From: Acidimicrobiia bacterium | GTDB taxonomy: Bacteria; Actinomycetota; Acidimicrobiia; Spongiisociales; ZC4RG35 | Assembly: GCA_029865445.1 (NCBI GenBank) | Contig: JAOUGY010000055.1 | Span: 1 to 15,381, forward strand | Length of the DNA: 15,381 nucleotides | Reading direction: 5' to 3' | Shown here: positions 7,882 to 14,491 of the stretch, piece after piece | Position numbering within the stretch: the first letter of the stretch is position 1 | How the letters are laid out: each line of letters starts with the position of its first letter | Notes under the pieces: model-generated | What the model was told of the DNA's origin: nothing | Seen by the model: the letters and a program-made list of their open reading frames with translations, nothing else | The model's database searches: none | Translations under genes and position numbers: made by a program

Positions 7882-8643
7882 TCAGCCGCCGAGTCCGCGA
7901 ACGGTGGTCACGACGATGTCGCGGGTTGCGCTCATCGATGTGTCGATCGCTCCCGGAAAGGCAAGCACCACGAGGGACACGGTTGCCAGTGCCGCCGCGA
8001 GCTTCGCCGGCAGGCCGAGGGCGAACACGTTCGCCTGTGGGGCGAACCTCGATGCCACACCCAGGGCCACCTCGGCCACGAGCAGGGCGGCGAACGTGGG
8101 GATGGTCAACTGGACGGCGGCCACCAACATCTGCGCCACGAGCGTGGTCGCCGTCTCCGCCAGTCCGGGGGCGAATGACAACGCACCGTCGAGCGGGATG
8201 ACTCGCGTCGTGGCAGCCAGACCCTCTATGGCCAGACGGTCCCCGCCCATGACGAGCCACAGCGTCATCGCAGCCAGGTTGAACGCCCGACCGAACACCG
8301 ACACCGATTGGCCCGTGAGCGGGTCGAAGATCTGGCTGGCGTTGAGCCCCGAGTTGAGGTCGATGATCGACCCGGCGACCTCGAATGCGTGAAGCAGGAT
8401 GCCCGTCAAGAATCCGAGGACGATGCCCACCCCGACGTTGGTCGCCATCGCCACCACGAAGCCGGACATCGTGACCGGCATGGTCGTCGGTTGGGCGAGG
8501 GCAAGGCCGATGCCGAACGCGTACGCCATGCGTCCCGACACGGGGAATGCCCGGAGGACTGGCGACGCGGCTACGAAGGCTCCCACCCGGGTGATCGAGA
8601 GCACGATGCCGGCCATGGAGGCGACGTCGATCAGCGTTTCCAC
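7882..8643 (-). CDS. fliR: Flagellar export gate protein FliR
   Basis: FliR forms the export channel core of the flagellar type III secretion system with FliP and FliQ. The 253-residue protein is hydrophobic throughout, with about five to six membrane segments. It carries family-typical sequence: ITRVGAFVAASPVLRAFPVSGRM near the N-terminus, the polar EVAGSIIDLNSGLNASQIFDPLTGQ segment in the middle, and PTFAALLVAEVALGVASRFAPQANVFALGLPAK towards the end. The length is normal. The GTG start at 8643 lies one base after the fliQ stop (TGA C GTG), so translation is coupled. The gene that usually follows, flhB, is displaced by an insert, so fliR is now the last gene of the motA-fliR unit. It faces the convergent hydrolase across a 34-bp gap. 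Confidence 0.96.
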   Translation of the reverse strand: METLIDVASMAGIVLSITRVGAFVAASPVLRAFPVSGRMAYAFGIGLALAQPTTMPVTMSGFVVAMATNVGVGIVLGFLTGILLHAFEVAGSIIDLNSGLNASQIFDPLTGQSVSVFGRAFNLAAMTLWLVMGGDRLAIEGLAATTRVIPLDGALSFAPGLAETATTLVAQMLVAAVQLTIPTFAALLVAEVALGVASRFAPQANVFALGLPAKLAAALATVSLVVLAFPGAIDTSMSATRDIVVTTVRGLGG

Positions 8644-8644
8644 G

Positions 8645-8908
8645 TCACATCGATCCGATGCTCTCCCAGAGGAGAGTCGTCCATCCGACCAGTTCGCGCA
8701 GCATCCAGTTTCCGGCGAACACGAGGATCGCGGCGGCGGCCACCAGCTTGGGGACGAAAGTCAGTGTCATCTCCTGAATCTGGGTGACCGTCTGGAGAAT
8801 CGACACGACCACACCGATGATGAGCGTTGCCGCGAGGAGAGGCCCGGCCAGACGTGTGACCAGGTTGAGGGCGCCGAGCAGGATCTCGATGACTTCGACG
8901 TCGCTCAC
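8645..8908 (-). CDS. fliQ: Flagellar export gate protein FliQ
   Basis: FliQ is a small subunit of the FliPQR channel. At 87 residues it has the normal length for the family and the usual two hydrophobic hairpin segments (about 17-38 and 50-70). The sequence LAGPLLAATLIIGVVVSILQTVTQIQEMTLTFVPK is the family core between and across these helices. The start is GTG at 8908 (VSDVEVIEILLGAL), six bases after the fliP stop and one base before fliR. The context, between fliP and fliR, confirms the call. Confidence 0.96.
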   Translation of the reverse strand: MSDVEVIEILLGALNLVTRLAGPLLAATLIIGVVVSILQTVTQIQEMTLTFVPKLVAAAAILVFAGNWMLRELVGWTTLLWESIGSM

Positions 8909-8914
8909 AGGTAC

Positions 8915-9736
8915 CTAACCCCCGCCTTGTACGGATGACACGAGCGAGCCAATGAGCAGAACCCAGCCGTCGGCAAGCACGAAGAGGAGCAACTTGAGCG
9001 GAAGCGAGATGAATGTCGGCGGAAGCATCACCATGCCCAGCGCCATGAGCACGGTGGAGACGATCAGGTCGATGACGAGAAACGGGATGAAGACGATGAA
9101 CCCGATGATGAAGGCCGTCCTCAGCTCGGATACCACGTATGCGGGAATGAGGACGGTGGCTCCGATCTCCGCTGGGCTCTCCGGCTGCGGACCCTCCGCG
9201 AGGTCGAGGAACAGCCGCAGGTCCTCTTCTCGGGTTTGAGAGAGCATGAATTCCCGCAACGGTCCGTAGCCCCGGTCGTACGCCTCGTCCAGCGTGATCT
9301 CTTGGTCGATCAGGGGCTGTGCCGCGTCGTCCCAGACCTGCGTGAGCACGGGTTTCATCACGAACAAGGTGAGGAACAGCGAGATGCCGATGAGCACCGG
9401 GGCCGGCGGCGCCGTCTGGATCCCGAGGGCGTTGCGGGTGAGACCGAGAACGACGATGAATCGGGTGAAGCTCGTTGCGAGCAGGAGCAGCCCAGGGAGA
9501 AGCGACCCCATGGTCATGAGGAGGACGAGGGAGACCGTCTGGGTCAGGCCACCTTCGACACCGTTGACCTGAACCGAAACCGACGGCACCTCCGGCACGT
9601 CCGCCGGGACGGGCACCGAGACCGTGGGCGGCCCCTCCACCACGGTCTGCGCCAGCGCCGGGGTGCCGAGTGCCATGAACGCCAACACGGCGATCGCAAT
9701 AACGAAGAGGTGCGTGAAACGGTCAGTGGTGCGCAC
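8915..9736 (-). CDS. fliP: Flagellar export gate protein FliP
   Basis: FliP is the main subunit of the export channel in the flagellar basal body. The 273-residue protein starts with a probable cleavable signal peptide (1-29, ending in PALA before Gln30), as known for FliP. After a short periplasmic Val/Pro-rich stretch come the family motifs SFTRFIVVLGLTRNALG and PAPVLIGISLFLTLFVM, the periplasmic domain with DEAYDRGYGPLREFML, then the paired helices IPAYVVSELRTAFIIGF and MLPPTFISLPLKLLLFV-LADGW. The start is GTG 9736, overlapping the 3' end of fliO by 14 bp. No nearer in-frame start would keep the signal peptide. The stop is TAG. The gene is intact. Confidence 0.97.
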   Translation of the reverse strand: MRTTDRFTHLFVIAIAVLAFMALGTPALAQTVVEGPPTVSVPVPADVPEVPSVSVQVNGVEGGLTQTVSLVLLMTMGSLLPGLLLLATSFTRFIVVLGLTRNALGIQTAPPAPVLIGISLFLTLFVMKPVLTQVWDDAAQPLIDQEITLDEAYDRGYGPLREFMLSQTREEDLRLFLDLAEGPQPESPAEIGATVLIPAYVVSELRTAFIIGFIVFIPFLVIDLIVSTVLMALGMVMLPPTFISLPLKLLLFVLADGWVLLIGSLVSSVQGGG

Positions 9737-10088
9737 GGCTGGGCCTGGGAGGGGGAGGTCGACGCACTGTCATTTCACGCAGTGCTTCGATGAGGCCCTT
9801 CCGTGGCCCGGTTCCCGGAATGTGTTCCGGAGTTTCGTCCGTGATGGTGTCTGGAAGCTCGTCCAGTTCGGTGAGCAGTGTCATCCCATGATCGGTGGCG
9901 CCCACGAGGAACCGACGCCCATCCGCCTCGACCACCGCCACGACACCGCTCTTGGTGAGCGCCGTCCGCGACGTGACGCGCAAGCCGGCGCCGGCTGCCG
10001 GGCGGTGGCGACGTATCCACCAGATCACGCCGGGACCGACAACAAAGATGAGCAACGTCGGGATGGCGGAGGCAAGGGCGTCGTTCAC
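9723..10088 (-). CDS. fliO: FliO-like flagellar assembly protein
   Basis: FliO helps assemble the FliP ring. The protein is 121 residues. It has one hydrophobic segment near the N-terminus (about 8-25, IPTLLIFVVGPGVIWWI), then a basic stretch and a small soluble domain with VTSRTALTKSGVVAVVEADGRRFLVGATDHGMTLLTEL. This matches the FliO pattern of a single helix followed by a small beta domain in which a residue run like RFLVG(A/V)T is typical. The C-terminus is Pro/Arg/His-rich. FliO is weakly conserved, so position carries much of the call: it lies between fliN (GTGA overlap of four bases) and fliP (14-bp overlap). The start is GTG 10088. Confidence 0.85.
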   Translation of the reverse strand: MNDALASAIPTLLIFVVGPGVIWWIRRHRPAAGAGLRVTSRTALTKSGVVAVVEADGRRFLVGATDHGMTLLTELDELPDTITDETPEHIPGTGPRKGLIEALREMTVRRPPPPRPSRAHH

Positions 10089-10426
10089 GGCAGGTCTCCC
10101 GCCTCGAGCGTGGCGATCCGGGCCGCCAAGTGATCATCGAGAACCACCACGTCGCCTGTTGCGACGGCCATGCCGTTGACGAGGATGTCCACCGTTGCGT
10201 CGATTCCGCGGTCGAGGGCTATCAGATCGCCCGTGGTCAACGCCTTCACCTGGGCGAGCGTCATGGTCGCCCGACCGGCCACGACGACGACCTCCGCCCG
10301 GACCCTGCCCAACACATCGATGGGCCGGGCCTCGCCCGGAGAGCGTTCATCGGTCAGCTCGGGGAGCGTGATCGGTGACACGACGGGCTGTGCCGTCTCT
10401 TCGACAGGGGTTTCCTCAGTTGCCAC
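10085..10426 (-). CDS. fliN: FliN-type switch protein (single SpoA domain)
   Basis: FliN is part of the C-ring that sets rotation direction and receives export cargo. The 113-residue protein has a disordered acidic N-terminus (1-35) and one SpoA (FliMN C-terminal) domain (about 36-107): IDVLGRVRAEVVVVAGRATM, then LAQVKALTTGDLIALDRGID, and ILVNGMAVATGDVVVLDDHLAARI. The length fits FliN rather than FliM, which has about 330 residues with a CheC-like middle domain. The start is GTG 10426, 38 bp after the fliL stop, with only a weak Shine-Dalgarno; this is the largest gap within the unit. It overlaps fliO by four bases. The usual upstream partner fliM is not present. Confidence 0.92.
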   Translation of the reverse strand: MATEETPVEETAQPVVSPITLPELTDERSPGEARPIDVLGRVRAEVVVVAGRATMTLAQVKALTTGDLIALDRGIDATVDILVNGMAVATGDVVVLDDHLAARIATLEAGDLP

Positions 10427-10464
10427 ACCGATCCGGTCGGCTGCCTTCGGCCGCGATCAAGGGA

Positions 10465-10935
10465 TCACTGAACGATGAGCTCCGTGAGCACCGCCCGCAG
10501 AACTTCGCCGTCCGGGAACAGAGCCACCATCGCATCGGACAGGTCGACCCGGAGCCGCTCCATGCCCTCTTGGCTCTGCAGGTCTGCCGACGTGTAGTCG
10601 GTCATGATCGTGAGCGCAGCATCGCGCATGAGCGGCACGCGTCCCTGGACGAGCGCCTCGTCGGCCAGCGAGTCGAGGACCACGGCGAAACCGAGCCGTG
10701 CGTATCTGCTGTCTTCGTCGACCAGGTTGACGGTGATGGTCTCAACTTCGAGAACGACACCTTCCACCGGGGCGAGCGTGGTGGTTGGGGCGGCGGCGTC
10801 GGCGCCCTTGCCGCCCAGGAAGAAGAACATCCCGGCTCCGACTACGAGCGCGGGTGCGACCATGAGGATGATCTTCTTCATCCCCCCGCCGCCTTCGCCG
10901 TCCTTTTCCTTCTTCTCTTTCTTTTCCTTGGCCAT
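10465..10935 (-). CDS. fliL: Flagellar basal body-associated protein FliL
   Basis: FliL is a membrane protein that surrounds or supports the MotAB stator. The 156-residue protein has a lysine-rich cytoplasmic N-terminus with a KEKKEKKEKDGEGGGG stretch, a single membrane segment (about 22-40), a short Thr/Pro linker, and a periplasmic FliL domain with VEGVVLEVETITVNLVDEDSRYARLGFAVVLDS and a C-terminal LFPDGEVLRAVLTELIVQ. That matches the family ending with an amphipathic strand and helix. ATG 10935 comes one base after the motB stop, and a GGAG in the motB 3' end serves as its Shine-Dalgarno, so expression follows the stator genes. Confidence 0.93.
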   Translation of the reverse strand: MAKEKKEKKEKDGEGGGGMKKIILMVAPALVVGAGMFFFLGGKGADAAAPTTTLAPVEGVVLEVETITVNLVDEDSRYARLGFAVVLDSLADEALVQGRVPLMRDAALTIMTDYTSADLQSQEGMERLRVDLSDAMVALFPDGEVLRAVLTELIVQ

Positions 10936-10936
10936 C

Positions 10937-11746
10937 TCAGTTCTCCGTTCCTGCGGCGACGATCACCAACTCGACTCGTCGGTTGGCGGCGCGGCCCTCC
11001 TCGGTCCCGTTTTCGGCGACCGGGCGATACTCTCCATATCCTGTCGCCGAAAGTCGCGTCGGGTTTATGTCCGACGTCTGGAGAATCTCGAGAACCGCCA
11101 GAGCTCGGTCGGCCGACAGATTCCAGTTCGTGTAGCCGTTCTCGTTGAGGGGAACGGTGTCGGTGTGGCCTTCGATGAGAACCTGGTTGTCGAACTCGGT
11201 CAGTATGGGAGCGAGGGTGGCGATGATCTCTCGACCCTTTTCGGACAGCGCCGGCGAGCCGGATGCGAACAGCACGTCGTCGGTGGCGATCGACACGGCG
11301 AGACCCCTCTCGTCGATCCTCTGTGAGATGGAGGTCTCGAGCCCGAACGATTGCAGATGGCTCACGATGGCCTCCTGCACCTCCGCGAGATCTTCAGCCG
11401 ATTGGAGATATCGTTCTGTGGTCGGATCCGCGGTGTCTCCGACGGCACGCGGTTGTTCTTGCACGAGTTCCACCGCCTCGACGCCCTCGCCGACCTCGGG
11501 ATCCGTGAAACCCGAGCCGACGATGCCCGTGCCCATGTCGAGGAGACCTTCCTCGATCGCGGTGTTGTCGAACGGTCCGGCCAGGCCGGCCACGAGGAGC
11601 TGGAACTTGACGGAGTCGACCTGGGACATGGCGTACAGGAGCACGAAGAAGGCCATGAGCAGGGTGATCGCGTCGCCGTAGGTTCCCATGAAGCGCATCT
11701 CCGCTTCCATGGAGGCAATGTCGACCCGCTTCTCCTTCTTGGCCAT
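10937..11746 (-). CDS. motB: Flagellar motor stator protein MotB
   Basis: MotB anchors the stator to peptidoglycan and carries the proton-binding aspartate. The protein has 269 residues. One transmembrane helix follows a short charged N-terminus, with the critical aspartate at D25 in TYGDAITLLMAFFVLLYAMSQVD. After a plug/linker region of about 120 residues comes an OmpA-like peptidoglycan-binding domain (roughly 155-265): FASGSPALSEKGREII, IEGHTDTVPLN, NWNLSADRALAVLEIL, and a C-terminal RAANRRVELVI. The start is ATG 11746, whose A is shared with the motA TGA (TGATG). The frame is open far upstream through motA, but only this start gives the family N-terminus. Confidence 0.96.
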   Translation of the reverse strand: MAKKEKRVDIASMEAEMRFMGTYGDAITLLMAFFVLLYAMSQVDSVKFQLLVAGLAGPFDNTAIEEGLLDMGTGIVGSGFTDPEVGEGVEAVELVQEQPRAVGDTADPTTERYLQSAEDLAEVQEAIVSHLQSFGLETSISQRIDERGLAVSIATDDVLFASGSPALSEKGREIIATLAPILTEFDNQVLIEGHTDTVPLNENGYTNWNLSADRALAVLEILQTSDINPTRLSATGYGEYRPVAENGTEEGRAANRRVELVIVAAGTEN

Positions 11747-12534
11747 CAGGCGGCCTCCGCTCCGCCCTTCGCACGGGCCTGGTGGCCGATGCGCTGGCTC
11801 GGGTCCAGGTAGGACTCGAGACGCTCGACCAGCATCCGGGGTGAGGCGCCGGCCTGGATGGCGAGAACACCGTCGGCGATGATCGTCATCGTGGTCATCT
11901 CCGCGTTGTTGAGCGCGTCGAGGCGATTGGCGAAGGGGACGAAGATGACGTTGGAGAAGAACACGCCGTACAACGTCGTGAGGAGCGCCAGCGACATGCC
12001 GATACCGAGCTGCTCGGGGTCGGACAGGTTGCCGAGCATGTTGATGAGGCCGACGAGTGTGCCCATCATCCCGAACGCCGGGCAGTACCCGCCGATGGCC
12101 TTCCACAGGCTGATCTGAGTTTGATGGCGACCATCGATGCCGTCCATCGTCGTTTCCATGATGGCCCGGGCGTTCTCGGCATCCATGCCGTCGACCACCA
12201 GCTGGAGGCCCTGCTTGAGGAACGGCTCCTCGATGTCCTTCAGGCCTTCCTCCAGAGCGAGAACCCCCTCGCGCCTGGCTACCTCGGCCATCTTCATCAT
12301 GATGTTGACCACCCCGTCGCTGTCCGACGGTTTGCCGGTGAGCGCCTTGACGCCGGTCTTGGCCATCGTTGTGACGTCTTTGATCTCGAAGGACGTGATG
12401 CCGGCGCCGATGGCGCCGAGAAGGACCATGACGATGGACGACGGACCGATGAGGGGTCCGAAGCTGTTGCCGTCCATCACGGTGGAGGCGACGAGTCCAA
12501 CAAGGATGAGGGCGATGCCGCCGATGGTCAGCAT
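11746..12534 (-). CDS. motA: Flagellar motor stator protein MotA
   Basis: MotA forms the rotating pentamer of the stator proton channel. The protein has 262 residues, a normal length, with four hydrophobic segments: two near the N-terminus (LTIGGIALILVGLVAST; PSSIVMVLLGAIGAGITSF), and two after a charged cytoplasmic loop, in GGYCPAFGMMGTLVGLINML and LALLTTLYGVFFSNVIFVPFANRL. The loop contains the KMAEVARREGVLALE and GLQLVVDGMD sequence typical of MotA. The channel proline is within YCPAFG. ATG 12534 has a modest Shine-Dalgarno (GAGGG about six bases upstream) and overlaps the end of a 13-codon leader frame. A terminator lies upstream, so this gene begins a new transcription unit. Confidence 0.97.
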   Translation of the reverse strand: MLTIGGIALILVGLVASTVMDGNSFGPLIGPSSIVMVLLGAIGAGITSFEIKDVTTMAKTGVKALTGKPSDSDGVVNIMMKMAEVARREGVLALEEGLKDIEEPFLKQGLQLVVDGMDAENARAIMETTMDGIDGRHQTQISLWKAIGGYCPAFGMMGTLVGLINMLGNLSDPEQLGIGMSLALLTTLYGVFFSNVIFVPFANRLDALNNAEMTTMTIIADGVLAIQAGASPRMLVERLESYLDPSQRIGHQARAKGGAEAA

Positions 12535-12569
12535 GGCGAGCCCTCACTTGTTGTGATGCGAGTCCGCAT
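12528..12569 (-). CDS. Possible 13-codon leader peptide overlapping the motA start
   Basis: An ATG at 12569 has a near-ideal Shine-Dalgarno (GGAGG at 12581-12577, seven bases away), better than that of motA. The frame reads MRTRITTSEGSPC and stops at TGA 12530-12528, overlapping the motA ATG (ATGCTGA arrangement). This would suit translational coupling or a leader that tunes motA translation. The peptide itself resembles nothing I know. A chance short frame cannot be excluded. Confidence 0.4.
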   Translation of the reverse strand: MRTRITTSEGSPC

Positions 12570-12622
12570 CGTGACACCTCCGTGTGTTCAATCCGGGCCG
12601 TCCGATGGCCCTTGTATGACTC

Positions 12623-12649
12623 CCGTCGGCGCGCGTAGTCGAGAGCTAA
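12623..12649 (-). promoter_or_regulatory. Weak candidate sigma-28 (FliA/WhiG-type) promoter for motA unit
   Basis: On the minus strand TTAG is followed after exactly 15 bases by GCCGACGG, compared with the known FliA/WhiG consensus TAAA-N15-GCCGATAA. The spacing is right and the core GCCGA is kept, but several positions differ. It lies between the flgE terminator and the motA leader, where a promoter is expected. This is low-certainty pattern matching. Confidence 0.22.
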
Positions 12650-12674
12650 GGAATCTCGGGTGTGATCGAAAACA

Positions 12675-12716
12675 CCTGAAGGGTTGCCGCCGGCCGACCG
12701 GCGACAACCCTTCAGG
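12675..12716 (-). terminator. Intrinsic terminator after flgE
   Basis: The two 19-base arms (12675-12693 and 12698-12716) with a four-base loop differ at one position, which becomes a G-U pair in the minus-strand transcript, so the RNA stem is continuous. On the minus strand the 3' arm is followed by TGTTTTCG; on the plus strand no T-run follows. The stem begins 12 bases after the flgE stop. It should end the fliK-flgD-flgE transcript and separate it from motA. Confidence 0.9.
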
Positions 12717-12728
12717 AAGCGGACGAGA

Positions 12729-13955
12729 TCAGCGCTTCAGGTTGACGAGGTCGCTGAGGATCTCGTCCGATGCGGTGATGACCCGGCTGTTGGCCTGGAA
12801 TCCGCGCTGGGCGATGATCATGTTGGTGAACTCGGCAGCCAGGTCGACGTTCGACATCTCGAGCGTCCCGGCCGACAGCAACCCTCGGTTCCCTGTGCCC
12901 GGTGTGCCGATGAGGGGTTCTCCGGAGTTGATGCTCTCCTGGAACTTCGATTCACCGAGCCGCATCAGACCGGTCGGGTTGGTGAAGGTGGCGGTGGCGA
13001 CGGCTCCCAGCACCTTGGTCCATCCGTTGGAGAACTGACCGATGATCGTCCCGTCGTCGCTGATGACGAAGCCACGCATGAAGCCGATGGCGTTGCCGTC
13101 CTGCGTGAACGCCGCCATCGACTCGGAACCGCCGAACTGAACGAGCGGGGAATCGGTTGCGAAGTCGAGGTCTATGGACAGCGGTGCGGCGCCGGCCGGC
13201 GTGATTCCGGTGAGCGTGCTCGTGGCGGCCGACGTGAGTTGTCCCGCCGAGTCGAAGGTCACTGCCGTGTTGGAGAGAGTCGCAGCCACGCCATCGACCT
13301 GGGCAGCGACGTCCCAGTTGTTGTCGGCGGTCTTGGTGAAGGTCAACACCAGCTCGTGCGGATTGCCCAGCGAGTCGTAGATTCCGATCGTGGTCGAGGA
13401 GGTCTCGCCGATTGCAACGTCTGCCCTCAGGTTTCCACCGACGGAAACGGATGATGTGACAACAGGATCGATCACCTGGGTCAGCGGCAACTGGATGGGT
13501 TCGACGGGGCGGGACATGTCGAGGGCACCGGTGTCGTCGGCAACCCATCCCATGACTCGTGGACCACCCGGTGCGGTCAGGTTCCCGGCGGAATCGAAGC
13601 TGAAGTTGCCGGCGCGTGCAAAGGCCCGGGTCCCGTTGTTGTCGAGGATGAAGAAACCATCACCCTGGATGGCGAGGTCCGTGTTGCGGCCTGTCACCTG
13701 GCTGGCCCCCTGGGTGAAGATCGCGCCGATCGAAGCGATCTTGACCCCCAATCCGATCTGGATCGGGTTGGAGCCGCCCTGTGTCGCCGATCCAGCCGAA
13801 GGTCCCTGCAAGGTCTGATTGAGCGCTTCCTGGAAGGTCACGACGGAGGACTTGTATCCGGTGGTGTTGACGTTGGCGATGTTGTTGCCAACCACGTCCA
13901 TCATCGTCTGGTGGGATCTCAGTCCCGAGATCCCTGAGAACATCGAGCGCATCAT
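12729..13955 (-). CDS. flgE: Flagellar hook protein FlgE
   Basis: FlgE polymerises into the hook joining rod and filament. The 408-residue protein begins with the basal-body rod N-domain (MRSMFSGISGLRSHQTMMDVVGNNIANVNTTGYKSS type, with the GNNIANVNTTGYK core), used for export and coiled-coil packing. It continues with TDLAIQGDGFFIL and FARAGNFSFDSAGNL, a FlaE-like middle domain (SLGNPHELVLTFTKTADNNW), and ends with the C-domain EMSNVDLAAEFTNMIIAQRGFQANSRVI. The length is that of a small hook protein. Two ATGs are adjacent (13955 and 13952); GGAGG at 13971-13967 supports either. An intrinsic terminator follows the stop directly. The overall plan is shared with FlgF/FlgG, but the size and position after flgD favour FlgE. 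Confidence 0.94.
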   Translation of the reverse strand: MMRSMFSGISGLRSHQTMMDVVGNNIANVNTTGYKSSVVTFQEALNQTLQGPSAGSATQGGSNPIQIGLGVKIASIGAIFTQGASQVTGRNTDLAIQGDGFFILDNNGTRAFARAGNFSFDSAGNLTAPGGPRVMGWVADDTGALDMSRPVEPIQLPLTQVIDPVVTSSVSVGGNLRADVAIGETSSTTIGIYDSLGNPHELVLTFTKTADNNWDVAAQVDGVAATLSNTAVTFDSAGQLTSAATSTLTGITPAGAAPLSIDLDFATDSPLVQFGGSESMAAFTQDGNAIGFMRGFVISDDGTIIGQFSNGWTKVLGAVATATFTNPTGLMRLGESKFQESINSGEPLIGTPGTGNRGLLSAGTLEMSNVDLAAEFTNMIIAQRGFQANSRVITASDEILSDLVNLKR

Positions 13956-14078
13956 GGTGGATAGGTCCTCCCTGTTGGGGGCCCCGTCCTTGGGAAGTCG
14001 GAGATCGATCCGTCGATCTCCTTGTCATTTCAAGTCGTCAGTAGTCGGTCGTGATTCAGTGATTGACGGCGGAATCCG
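13956..14078. other. flgD-flgE intergenic region with a hairpin
   Basis: This 123-bp gap contains a perfect 9-bp inverted repeat GGAGATCGA/TCGATCTCC with loop TCCG (14000-14021), the flgE Shine-Dalgarno (13971-13967), and a GGGGCCCC palindrome (13978-13985). No T-run follows the hairpin on the minus strand, so it is not a standard terminator. It could be an mRNA processing or stability element that sets flgE level apart from flgD. No gene is seen in it. Confidence 0.6.
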
Positions 14079-14483
14079 TCATTGTTCTGCCGCAGGGTCA
14101 ACCTGGACCACGTTCTGGATCGGGATCCACTGCTGGTCGACCTCGAGTTGGGGTCCGTCGACCGTGAATCGAACTCCGGAGACCTCGCCATTCACCCTGG
14201 CTCCGTCGAGCCCGATCGCCTCGATGTTCTTGCCGCTCAGCCCAACCGCAAGCGTGAACTGGGTCAGATTCATGAGCTGGGTCTGGGTGTCCGCCATCGT
14301 CTGGAGGGTCTCCACCTGTGTGAACTGTGCCGTCTGCTGGAGGAATTCGGTTCCGTCGGTTGGATCCATGGGGTTCTGGTAGCGGAGCTGTGCGACCAGC
14401 AGTTGGAGAAAGGCGTCGCCACCGAGCCCGCCGAGGGTGCCGGCCGGGTTCGCTTGTTGCGTCGCTGAGATTCCTTCGATCAT
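14079..14483 (-). CDS. flgD: Hook assembly scaffold (hook cap) protein FlgD
   Basis: FlgD caps the growing hook and allows FlgE subunits to fold in place. The protein has only 134 residues, where Salmonella FlgD has about 230. It contains the FlgD N-domain DAFLQLLVAQLRYQNPMDP (23-41) followed by TDGTEFLQQTAQFTQVETLQTM (42-63), and then a short beta-rich C-terminal part (about 75-128) with LSGKNIEAIGLDGARVNGEVSGVRF. The full Fn3/Tudor C-domain of larger homologues is reduced, as in several Gram-positive FlgDs. ATG 14483 has an AGGAG Shine-Dalgarno that overlaps the fliK TAG, so translation is likely coupled to fliK. Confidence 0.94.
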   Translation of the reverse strand: MIEGISATQQANPAGTLGGLGGDAFLQLLVAQLRYQNPMDPTDGTEFLQQTAQFTQVETLQTMADTQTQLMNLTQFTLAVGLSGKNIEAIGLDGARVNGEVSGVRFTVDGPQLEVDQQWIPIQNVVQVDPAAEQ

Positions 14484-14491
14484 CGTGACTC

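Noticed and set aside
10937..12577. A 546-codon open frame that runs through motA into motB
   Set aside because: Only its last 269 codons encode MotB. The upstream part is the antiphase reading of motA and has no protein-like features.
12121..13038. Plus-strand open frame of about 305 codons across the motA-flgE gap
   Set aside because: It lies antisense to motA and flgE and runs through the flgE terminator. The translation is low-complexity and charged, with no recognisable domain.
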